Shown: piece by piece, positions 8,510 through 15,729 of the stretch
How the letters are laid out: the number at the start of each line of letters is the position of its first letter
How positions within the stretch are numbered: the stretch's first letter is position 1
Origin: Streptomyces venezuelae ATCC 10712
GTDB taxonomy: Bacteria; Actinomycetota; Actinomycetes; Streptomycetales; Streptomycetaceae
NCBI RefSeq assembly: GCF_008639165.1
Contig: NZ_CP029197.1
Coordinates: 6,328,001 to 6,392,000 of the forward strand
Reading direction: 5' to 3'
DNA length: 64,000 nt
Translations under genes and position numbers: made by a program
Notes under the pieces: model-generated
The model's database searches: none
What the model was told of the DNA's origin: nothing
What the model saw: the letters and a program-made list of their open reading frames with translations, nothing else

Positions 8510-9289
8510 GTGTCCCAGACGCCCGTGCTGGCGTTGCGCGGGATCTTCAAGCGGTTCGGAGCGGTTCAGGTCCTCTCCGGTGTCGATCTCGAAGTCCACG
8601 CAGGAGAGGTCGTCGCGCTCGTCGGCGACAACGGAGCGGGAAAGTCCACGCTGGTCAAGACGATCGCCGGTGTGCACCCCATCGACGAGGGCGTCATCGA
8701 GTGGGAGGGCGAGCGGGTCGAGATCCAGCGCCCGCACGACTCCCAGAACCTCGGTGTCGCGACCGTCTACCAGGACCTCGCGCTCTGCGACAACCTGGAC
8801 GTGGTCGCCAACCTGTTCCTCGGCCGCGAGATCAAGAAGGGCGGCGTCCTCGACGAGGTCGCCATGGAGAAGCGGGCCAAGGACCTGCTCTCCACCCTCT
8901 CCATCCGCATCCCCAGCGTCCGCATCCCCGTCGCCGCCCTCTCCGGCGGCCAGCGGCAGGTCGTCGCCATCGCGCGCGCCCTGGTCGGCGACCCCAAGAT
9001 CGTGATCCTGGACGAGCCCACCGCCGCCCTCGGCGTCGAGCAGACCGCCCAGGTCCTCGACCTGGTCGAGCGGCTGCGCGAGCAGGGCCTCGGCGTCATC
9101 CTCATCAGCCACAACATGGCCGACGTGAAGGCCGTGGCCGACACCGTGGCCGTGCTGCGGCTGGGCCGCAACAACGGCACCTTCCCGGTCGCCACCACCA
9201 CGCACGAAGAGATCATCGCCGCGATCACCGGTGCCACGGACAACGCCGTGACCCGCCGCCAGGCCCGCAACGCGGAGGTAGCGAAGTGA
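8510..9289 (+). CDS. xylG: Xylose-type ABC transporter ATP-binding protein
   Basis: A 259-residue single-domain ABC ATPase. GTG 8510 is chosen because GAAGGAG lies 9 nt upstream and homology begins at once (TPVLALRGIFKRFGAV). Walker A is GDNGAGKST at residues 39-47, the signature is LSGGQRQ, and Walker B is IVILDEPTAALG followed by the switch His in LISHN. Most XylG/RbsA proteins carry two ATPase domains in tandem (about 500 residues); this one has a single domain, as in the FrcA/XylG-short type. Its stop overlaps the xylH GTG by 4 nt. Confidence 0.9.
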   Translation: MSQTPVLALRGIFKRFGAVQVLSGVDLEVHAGEVVALVGDNGAGKSTLVKTIAGVHPIDEGVIEWEGERVEIQRPHDSQNLGVATVYQDLALCDNLDVVANLFLGREIKKGGVLDEVAMEKRAKDLLSTLSIRIPSVRIPVAALSGGQRQVVAIARALVGDPKIVILDEPTAALGVEQTAQVLDLVERLREQGLGVILISHNMADVKAVADTVAVLRLGRNNGTFPVATTTHEEIIAAITGATDNAVTRRQARNAEVAK

Positions 9290-10605
9290 GCAACACCCCT
9301 CCCACCGCGAGCGAAGAGGCCGCGGTGCCCGACCCCCGTACCTCCGACGAGCAGGCCCCGGTGACCGAGGTCCCGGCCGCCGGCGCGATCCCGGCCGTCG
9401 ACCCCCGTCTCCTCGTGCGCCAGCAGGGCTTCAAGGGGTACGTCGAGGAGTTCAAGCGCAAGATCCGCTCCGGTGAGATCGGCTCGCTGCCCGTCGTGGT
9501 CGGCCTCATCGTCATCGGCATCGTGTTCCAGGCCCTCACCGGCAACTTCATCACCTCGTACAACCTCGACCAGATCACGCTGTACGCGGTCGGCCCCGGC
9601 ATCATGGCCGTCGGCATCGTCTTCGTGCTGCTGCTCGGCGAGATCGACCTCGCCGTCGGCTCCGTCGCGGGCCTCGCCGGATCGGTCTGGGGCGTCCTCG
9701 GCACCGACATGCCGGACTCCCTCGCGATCCTCCTCGGCATCCTGTCCGGCACCCTGCTCGGCGCCTTCCACGGCCTGGTCTTCGCCAAGATCGGCGTGCC
9801 CGCCTTCGTCGTCACCCTGGCCGGCTTCCTCGGCTGGGCCGGACTGCAGACCTGGGTGATGGGGGACAAGTCCACCATCCCGACCCCGATCGGCAGCTTC
9901 GTCGGCGACCTCACGAAGTACTACTTCTCCGACGTCGCCGCCGCCTACGGCCTCGCCGTGGTCGTCGTCGCCGCCTTCTACCTCGCCCAGCTGCGCGACT
10001 CCCGCCGCCGCAAGGCCGCCGAGCTGCCGCACCGCCCGCAGAGCGAGATCATCCTGCGCACCGCCGTCCTCGCGGTCCTGGTCCTCATCGCCGCCTACGG
10101 CTTCAACCAGGAGCAGGGCCTGCCGCTCTCCCTGGTGATCTTCCTGGTGATCCTGCTCGTCACCGACTTCGTGCTCCGCCGCACCACCTACGGCCGCCAG
10201 GTCTTCGCCGTCGGCGGTGGCATCGAGGCCGCCCGCCGGGCCGGCATCAACGTGTCGTGGATCCGGATCTCGGTCTTCATGATCTCCGGCACGATGGGCG
10301 CGATCGGCGGTCTCTTCCTCGCCTCCGCGACCGGCGGCGCCGACCGCTCCCTCGGCGGCGGCAACCAGCTGATGATGTGCATCGCCGCCGCCGTCATCGG
10401 CGGTACGTCCCTGTTCGGCGGACGCGGCAAGGTCTGGTCGGCGCTCCTCGGCATCCTGGTCATCCAGTCGATCGTCCAGGGCCTCAACCAGATGAACCTG
10501 TCCTCCAACGCGATCCAGTACATGATCACCGGAGCGGTCCTGCTCATCGCCGTGATCATCGACTCGGTCTCCCGCAAGACGCAGAAGACGGCCGGACGCG
10601 CCTAG
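9286..10605 (+). CDS. xylH: Xylose-type ABC transporter permease
   Basis: A 439-residue BPD_transp_2-family permease. GTG 9286 overlaps the xylG stop (GTGA) and has GGAGG 7 nt upstream. A 65-residue polar, Pro/Glu-rich N-terminal tail precedes about ten membrane helices; the family signature lies around the GEIDLAVGSVAGLAG stretch and the C-terminal GGTSLFGGRGKVWSALLG loop. A charged cytoplasmic loop (DSRRRKAAELPHRPQSE) splits the membrane domain, as in XylH of E. coli. It forms the channel with XylG; the operon ends at the hairpin 10641-10669. Confidence 0.9.
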   Translation: MSNTPPTASEEAAVPDPRTSDEQAPVTEVPAAGAIPAVDPRLLVRQQGFKGYVEEFKRKIRSGEIGSLPVVVGLIVIGIVFQALTGNFITSYNLDQITLYAVGPGIMAVGIVFVLLLGEIDLAVGSVAGLAGSVWGVLGTDMPDSLAILLGILSGTLLGAFHGLVFAKIGVPAFVVTLAGFLGWAGLQTWVMGDKSTIPTPIGSFVGDLTKYYFSDVAAAYGLAVVVVAAFYLAQLRDSRRRKAAELPHRPQSEIILRTAVLAVLVLIAAYGFNQEQGLPLSLVIFLVILLVTDFVLRRTTYGRQVFAVGGGIEAARRAGINVSWIRISVFMISGTMGAIGGLFLASATGGADRSLGGGNQLMMCIAAAVIGGTSLFGGRGKVWSALLGILVIQSIVQGLNQMNLSSNAIQYMITGAVLLIAVIIDSVSRKTQKTAGRA

Positions 10606-10640
10606 GGACCCGTCCCCGCGCGCGTAACGCTCGCCACACC

Positions 10641-10669
10641 GCCCGGCGCCGCTGAAACCGGCGCCGGGC
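10641..10669 (+). terminator. Terminator of xylFGH
   Basis: Perfect 11-bp stem GCCCGGCGCCG (10641-10651), 7-nt loop CTGAAAC, complementary arm 10659-10669. Confidence 0.75.
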
Positions 10670-10809
10670 ACTGCTGCGTCCGGAGCAGTGCACCGACCCT
10701 CGTCAAGCCGTGCGGACCGGCTTCGGGGGCCGTACAGATCAGCGGCTTGTAGGTCGTGGGGGTGACGCGTCTTCCCCCGGCCCGATGCCCACGATCCAAG
10801 ACGGAACAT

Positions 10810-10815
10810 TAGACT
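10810..10815 (+). promoter_or_regulatory. Candidate -10 element of dxs
   Basis: TAGACT matches the TAnnnT form of actinobacterial -10 boxes and lies 46 nt before the dxs start. No good -35 is present at the expected distance, so the call is tentative. Confidence 0.35.
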
Positions 10816-10860
10816 CGACAAATCGGCAAGCTCGACCAGCTCAAACGCAAGGAGGCACGG

Positions 10861-12819
10861 GTGGCTCTGCTGACCCGTATCAGGGGACCGCGAGATCTGG
10901 ACCGGCTCTCCCCGGAACAGCTGGACCAGCTGGCCGACGAGATCAGGACGTTCCTCGTGGACGCCGTCTCCAAGACCGGCGGGCACCTCGGGCCCAACCT
11001 CGGCGTGGTCGAGCTGACCATCGCCCTGCACCGCGTGTTCGACTCCCCGAAGGACAAGGTCCTCTGGGACACCGGCCACCAGAGCTACGTCCACAAGCTG
11101 CTCACGGGCCGCCAGGACTTCTCCAAGCTCAAGATGAAGGGCGGCCTCTCCGGCTACCCCTCGCAGGCCGAGTCCGAGCACGACGTCATCGAGAACTCGC
11201 ACGCCTCCACGGTCCTCGGCTGGGCCGACGGACTCGCCAAGGCGAACGAGGTCCTCAAGAAGGACGACCACGTCGTCGCCGTCATCGGCGACGGGGCCCT
11301 CACCGGCGGCATGGCCTGGGAGGCGCTGAACAACATCGCCGCCGCCAAGGACCGCCCGCTCGTCATCGTCGTCAACGACAACGAGCGCTCCTACGCCCCG
11401 ACCATCGGCGGCCTCGCCAACCACCTGGCGACCCTGCGCACCACCGACGGCTACGAGCGCTTCCTCGCCCGCGGCAAGGACATCCTGGAGCGCACCCCCG
11501 TCGTCGGGAAGCCGCTCTACGAGACCCTGCACGGCGCCAAGAAGGGCCTCAAGGACTTCATCGCCCCCCAGGGCATGTTCGAGGACCTCGGCCTCAAGTA
11601 CGTCGGCCCCATCGACGGCCACGACATCGAGGCCCTGGAGTCCGCCCTGACGCGCGCCAAGCGCTTCGGCGGCCCCGTCATCGTCCACTGCCTCACCGAG
11701 AAGGGCCGCGGCTACCAGCCGGCCCTCCAGGACGAGGCCGACCGCTTCCACGCCGTCGGCAAGATCCACCCCGACACCGGCCTGCCCATCGCCTCCTCCG
11801 GCGCCGACTGGACCGGCGTCTTCGCCGAGGAGATGGTCGCCCTCGGCAAGGAGCGCGCGGACATCGTCGCCATCACGGCGGCCATGCTCCAGCCCGTCGG
11901 CCTCGACAAGTTCGCCAAGGCCTTCCCCGACCGGGTCTTCGACGTGGGCATCGCCGAACAGCACGCCGCGGTCTCCGCCGCCGGCCTGGCCACCGGCGGC
12001 CTGCACCCGGTCTTCGCGGTCTACGCGACCTTCCTCAACCGCGCCTTCGACCAGGTCCTGATGGACGTGGCCCTGCACAAGTGCGGCGTCACCTTCGTCC
12101 TGGACCGGGCCGGTGTCACCGGCACCGACGGCGCCTCCCACAACGGCATGTGGGACATGTCGATCCTCCAGGTCGTGCCCGGCCTGCGGCTCGCCGCCCC
12201 GCGCGACGCCGACCAGGTCCGCGCCCAGCTGCGCGAGGCCGTCGAGGTCACCGACGCCCCCACCGTGGTCCGCTTCTCCAAGGGCGCCGTCGGCCCCGCC
12301 GTACCGGCCCTGCGCCGCGTCGGCGGCATGGACGTGCTCCGCGAGCCGGGCACCGACACGCCCGACGTCCTCCTGGTCTCGGTGGGCGCGCTCGCGCCGA
12401 TGTGCCTGGAGATCGCCGACCTGCTCGACCGGCAGGGCATCTCCACGACCGTCGTCGACCCCCGCTGGGTCAAGCCGGTCGACGAGGCCCTCGCGCCGCT
12501 CGCCGAGCGGCACCGGGTCGTCGTCACCGTCGAGGACAACAGCCGCGTCGGCGGCGTCGGCTCGGCCGTCGCCCAGGCGCTCCGCGACGCGGGCGTCGAC
12601 GTACCGCTGCGTGACTTCGGCATCCCGCCGCGCTTCCTCGACCACGCCTCCCGCGGCGAGGTCCTGGCCGAGATCGGTCTGACCGCCCCCGACATCGCCC
12701 GCCAGGTCACCGGCCTGGTCTCGCGACTCGACAACCTCCCCCGAGCTCTCGGCTCCGCTCGGGCAGGGGGGACCCCCCCCGAGAACAGCGCGCGGGCCGT
12801 GGAGCCCGCCCGCGACTGA
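10861..12819 (+). CDS. dxs: 1-deoxy-D-xylulose-5-phosphate synthase
   Basis: A 652-residue thiamine-diphosphate transketolase-like enzyme that condenses pyruvate and glyceraldehyde 3-phosphate to DXP, the first step of the MEP isoprenoid pathway. GTG 10861 has AAGGAGG 5 nt upstream. The substrate-binding GHQSYVHKLLTGR, the ThDP/Mg motif GDGALTGGMAWEALNN and the catalytic Glu region of the pyrimidine domain (DVGIAEQHAAVSAAG) are all present, followed by the C-terminal transketolase domain. The last about 30 residues (from LDNLPRALGS) diverge from the family because a GC-rich dispersed repeat (12737-12780) is read through in frame. A near-perfect terminator follows. Confidence 0.96.
   Translation: MALLTRIRGPRDLDRLSPEQLDQLADEIRTFLVDAVSKTGGHLGPNLGVVELTIALHRVFDSPKDKVLWDTGHQSYVHKLLTGRQDFSKLKMKGGLSGYPSQAESEHDVIENSHASTVLGWADGLAKANEVLKKDDHVVAVIGDGALTGGMAWEALNNIAAAKDRPLVIVVNDNERSYAPTIGGLANHLATLRTTDGYERFLARGKDILERTPVVGKPLYETLHGAKKGLKDFIAPQGMFEDLGLKYVGPIDGHDIEALESALTRAKRFGGPVIVHCLTEKGRGYQPALQDEADRFHAVGKIHPDTGLPIASSGADWTGVFAEEMVALGKERADIVAITAAMLQPVGLDKFAKAFPDRVFDVGIAEQHAAVSAAGLATGGLHPVFAVYATFLNRAFDQVLMDVALHKCGVTFVLDRAGVTGTDGASHNGMWDMSILQVVPGLRLAAPRDADQVRAQLREAVEVTDAPTVVRFSKGAVGPAVPALRRVGGMDVLREPGTDTPDVLLVSVGALAPMCLEIADLLDRQGISTTVVDPRWVKPVDEALAPLAERHRVVVTVEDNSRVGGVGSAVAQALRDAGVDVPLRDFGIPPRFLDHASRGEVLAEIGLTAPDIARQVTGLVSRLDNLPRALGSARAGGTPPENSARAVEPARD
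12737..12780. repeat. Streptomyces-type small dispersed repeat inside the dxs 3' end
   Basis: The segment with CCCCCGAGCTCTCGGCT and GCTCGGGCAGGGGGGACCCC resembles a short GC-rich palindromic element that I recall as common in Streptomyces intergenic regions. Here it is translated as the dxs C-terminal tail. Only one copy is seen in this window, so the dispersed nature rests on memory. Confidence 0.55.
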
Positions 12820-12847
12820 CGGGTCACGTCACCCCGCGTCACCTCAG

Positions 12848-12885
12848 GGGCCGATCGGTTCACTCTTCGGAGTGCCGATCGGCCC
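12848..12885 (+). terminator. Terminator of dxs
   Basis: GGGCCGATCGG (12848-12858) pairs with CCGATCGGCCC (12875-12885); an inner CACTC-TTCG-GAGTG hairpin stacks on it. TTT follows. Confidence 0.9.
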
Positions 12886-12941
12886 TTTCGCGTGCATCCT
12901 GACCACAGAGCGGGCAGCCCCATGGCAGGGAGGTACGACGA

Positions 12942-14456
12942 GTGAGTACGGACCAGCAGCCACGCGCCAACAACGGCGTCTTCCGGACGAAGACGGTCGA
13001 GCAGTCGATCCGGGACACGGAGGAGCCGGAGCACGCCCTCCGGAAGTCCCTGTCCGCCTGGGACCTGACGGTGTTCGGCGTCGGCGTCATCATCGGCACC
13101 GGCATCTTCGTCCTCACGGGCAAGGTCGCCAAGGAGAACGCCGGCCCGGCCACGGCCCTCGCCTTCGTCGCCGCCGGCATCGTGTGCGCCCTCGCCGCCC
13201 TGTGCTACGCCGAGTTCGCCTCCACGGTGCCGGTCGCCGGATCGGCGTACACCTTCGCGTACGCCTCGATCGGCGAACTGCCCGCCTGGATCATCGGCTG
13301 GGACCTCGTCCTGGAGTTCGCCCTGGGTACGGCGGTGGTCGCCGTCGGCTGGTCGGGGTACGTCCGCTCGCTCATGGACAACATCGACTGGCATCTGCCG
13401 GCGTCGCTCCAAGGGCCCGACGTGGCGGGCGGCACCTTCGACATCCTCGCCTTCGTCCTCGTCCTGGTGCTGACCGTCGTCCTCGTCCTCGGCATGAAGC
13501 TGTCCGCCCGGATCACCGCGCTCGTCGTGGCGATCAAGGTCACCGTCGTCATGATCGTGATCGTCGCCGGCCTGTTCTTCATCGTCGGCGACAACTACAA
13601 GCCCTTCATCCCGCCGGCCGTCACCCCCGAGGGCGGCGGCTCCAACTGGGACTCCCCGCTCGTCCAGCTGATCTTCGGGTACGAGCCGACCAACTTCGGC
13701 GTCATGGGCATCTTCACCGCCGCCTCCGTCGTCTTCTTCGCCTTCATCGGCTTCGACGTGGTGGCCACCGCCGCCGAGGAGACCAAGCTGCCGCAGCGGG
13801 ACATGCCCCGGGGCATCCTCGGCTCCCTCCTCATCTGCACCGTCCTCTACGTGGCCGTCGCCCTCGTCGTCACCGGCATGCAGCACTACACCGAGCTGTC
13901 CGTCAGCGCCCCGCTCGCCGACGCGTTCAAAGCCGCCGGCCACCCGTTCTACGCCGGCGTGATCAGCTTCGGCGCCGCCGTCGGCCTCACCACGGTCTGT
14001 CTGATCCTGCTCCTCGGCCAGACCCGGGTGTTCTTCGCGATGAGCCGCGACGGCCTGCTGCCGCGCTTCTTCTCCAAGACCCACCCGCGCTTCCGCACCC
14101 CGTACCGCCCCACCATCCTGCTCGGCGTGATCATCGCGATCGTCGCGGGCTTCACCAGCATCAACGAGCTCGCGACCCTGGTGAACATCGGCACCCTCTT
14201 CGCCTTCGTCGTCGTCGCGGTCGGCGTCATGGTGCTCCGCCGCACCCGCCCCGACCTGCCCCGCGCCTTCCGCACCCCCTGGGTGCCGGTGCTGCCGATC
14301 CTCTCCATCGCGGCCTCGGTCTGGCTGATGCTCAATCTGCCGGGCGAGACCTGGTTCCGGTTCGCCGTCTGGATGGTCATCGGCATCGTCGTGTACTTCC
14401 TGTACGGACGCGGTCACAGCCGGCTCGGCCGGGAAGGACAGGCGGCGAAGTACTGA
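12942..14456 (+). CDS. APC-family amino-acid permease
   Basis: A 504-residue amino acid/polyamine/organocation transporter of the cationic-amino-acid (CAT/YfnA) type. GTG 12942 has GGGAGG 8 nt upstream. After a polar N-terminus, the conserved LSAWDLTVFGVGVIIGTGIFVLTG marks the first unwound helix that binds the substrate amino group; about 12 membrane helices follow, with the FFAFIGFDVVATAAEETKLPQ stretch typical of the family. It is a stand-alone gene between two terminators. The substrate cannot be told from the sequence; basic amino acids are typical for the subgroup. Confidence 0.88.
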   Translation: MSTDQQPRANNGVFRTKTVEQSIRDTEEPEHALRKSLSAWDLTVFGVGVIIGTGIFVLTGKVAKENAGPATALAFVAAGIVCALAALCYAEFASTVPVAGSAYTFAYASIGELPAWIIGWDLVLEFALGTAVVAVGWSGYVRSLMDNIDWHLPASLQGPDVAGGTFDILAFVLVLVLTVVLVLGMKLSARITALVVAIKVTVVMIVIVAGLFFIVGDNYKPFIPPAVTPEGGGSNWDSPLVQLIFGYEPTNFGVMGIFTAASVVFFAFIGFDVVATAAEETKLPQRDMPRGILGSLLICTVLYVAVALVVTGMQHYTELSVSAPLADAFKAAGHPFYAGVISFGAAVGLTTVCLILLLGQTRVFFAMSRDGLLPRFFSKTHPRFRTPYRPTILLGVIIAIVAGFTSINELATLVNIGTLFAFVVVAVGVMVLRRTRPDLPRAFRTPWVPVLPILSIAASVWLMLNLPGETWFRFAVWMVIGIVVYFLYGRGHSRLGREGQAAKY

Positions 14457-14564
14457 GGGGGCGATTCCGCAAGATCCACCAGGCGCGGAGGGGAGCGTTC
14501 GGGAGGACGACTACAGTCGGTCCGTACCCGAACTCCCCCGACGACCGGAGTGCTGGATCCCCCC

Positions 14565-15659
14565 ATGGCGAATCGATCCCAGGCCCCCACCGACAGCTCC
14601 CACGGCCCCTCCACCGCCCCGCTGCTCCAGGGGGCCTGGCTCACCAGAGGAGTGGAGGGACGGTTCAGCGCCTACCTGCCACGGGACGGGGAGGTGGTGC
14701 GCTGGACGGAGCAGCCGGACGGTTCCTGGAGCGGGCCGGTCTCCCTCGGGGGCCCGGGGCCCGCGGGCCGGCTCACCCCGTTCCTCGCCGTCGGCCAGGG
14801 CGCCGACCGCTACGTGCACCTCGTGGGGGTGCGGCCGGCCGGTACGGGGGAGGGCCACGTCGAGCTGGTCCACTCCGTCCAGTTCCAGACCGGGCGTCCC
14901 GCCCTGGAATGGCGTTCGATCGGACACTCCAACGCCACGTCGCGGTGGACCGGCAACCCCGCGGTCGCCGTGGACGCCCAGGGACGCGCGTACGTCTTCA
15001 TGCGCAACGGCGGCGGCGGGCTGAGCGCGCGGGCGCAGAAGGACACCGGCGGCTGGCACCCCTGGTGGGACCTGAAGGGCTCCAGGACCGACCCCTCGCC
15101 GGTCGCCGTCACCAACGGCTCCGGCTTCGTCGAGCTGTACACCGCTCACGAGAAGGGCCTGGTGCGGTACGTCCAGAGCGAGTCCGGCGGCAGACCGGTC
15201 CGCGAGGACGTGGTGCCGGCCTCGGTGACCATGGGCAGCCTGGCGGCCACGACCGGCCCCTCCGGGCACGTCACCCTCTTCTACCTCGACCAGGAGGGCC
15301 AGGTGGGCGCCTGGTCGCCGGACCGCTCCCTGGAGCCGACCGTCCTCGGCAAGGCCGTCGGCACCGGGCGGCTCGACGCCACCCGCTGTCTCGTCGACGG
15401 CGCCGAGTCCACGGTCCTCGCCCAGCGGTCCGCCGACGGCCGGCTCGCCCTCGCCGTCCTCCCGAGCGAGCGGGAGACGGAGGGCGTCCATTGGGCGGAG
15501 ACCGGTGAGCGGCACGCCGAGCTCACCGCCGTCCTCTCCAGCGACCTCGACGGGCGTCTGGTGGCGATGGCCCGGACCGGCGGAGGCCGGGTCCTCACCG
15601 CCCGCCAGCGGGCCGGCGCGGAAGGTCTGCGGTTGGATGGCTGGCGCCCCATAGGGTGA
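14565..15659 (+). CDS. Predicted beta-propeller protein of unknown function
   Basis: A 364-residue protein without signal peptide or membrane segment. ATG 14565 is used; an in-frame GTG at 14550 is possible, and neither has an ideal ribosome site. The sequence repeats short blades of the kind TGNPAVAVDAQGRAYVFMRNGGGGL, WHPWWDLKG and SGHVTLFYLDQEGQVGAWSPD, resembling PLL-like or sialidase-like propellers that bind sugars. I see no catalytic residues. It converges on the fadB gene and shares a terminator with it. Function unknown. Confidence 0.75.
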   Translation: MANRSQAPTDSSHGPSTAPLLQGAWLTRGVEGRFSAYLPRDGEVVRWTEQPDGSWSGPVSLGGPGPAGRLTPFLAVGQGADRYVHLVGVRPAGTGEGHVELVHSVQFQTGRPALEWRSIGHSNATSRWTGNPAVAVDAQGRAYVFMRNGGGGLSARAQKDTGGWHPWWDLKGSRTDPSPVAVTNGSGFVELYTAHEKGLVRYVQSESGGRPVREDVVPASVTMGSLAATTGPSGHVTLFYLDQEGQVGAWSPDRSLEPTVLGKAVGTGRLDATRCLVDGAESTVLAQRSADGRLALAVLPSERETEGVHWAETGERHAELTAVLSSDLDGRLVAMARTGGGRVLTARQRAGAEGLRLDGWRPIG

Positions 15660-15675
15660 CCCGCCCCGCACGGGA

Positions 15676-15710
15676 ACGGCCCCGGCACCTGGGGAAGGTG
15701 CCGGGGCCGT
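15676..15710. terminator. Bidirectional terminator
   Basis: Perfect 15-bp stem ACGGCCCCGGCACCT (15676-15690), GGGGA loop, complementary arm 15696-15710, between convergent genes. Confidence 0.92.
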
Positions 15711-15729
15711 ACGCGTACGCCCTGAGGAG

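Noticed and set aside
8767..12645. Open frame of 1292 codons on the minus strand across xylG, xylH and dxs
   Set aside because: It is the antisense shadow of high-GC genes: composition is dominated by Asp, Gly, Val, Ala and Arg without any domain, and the plus-strand genes are certain.
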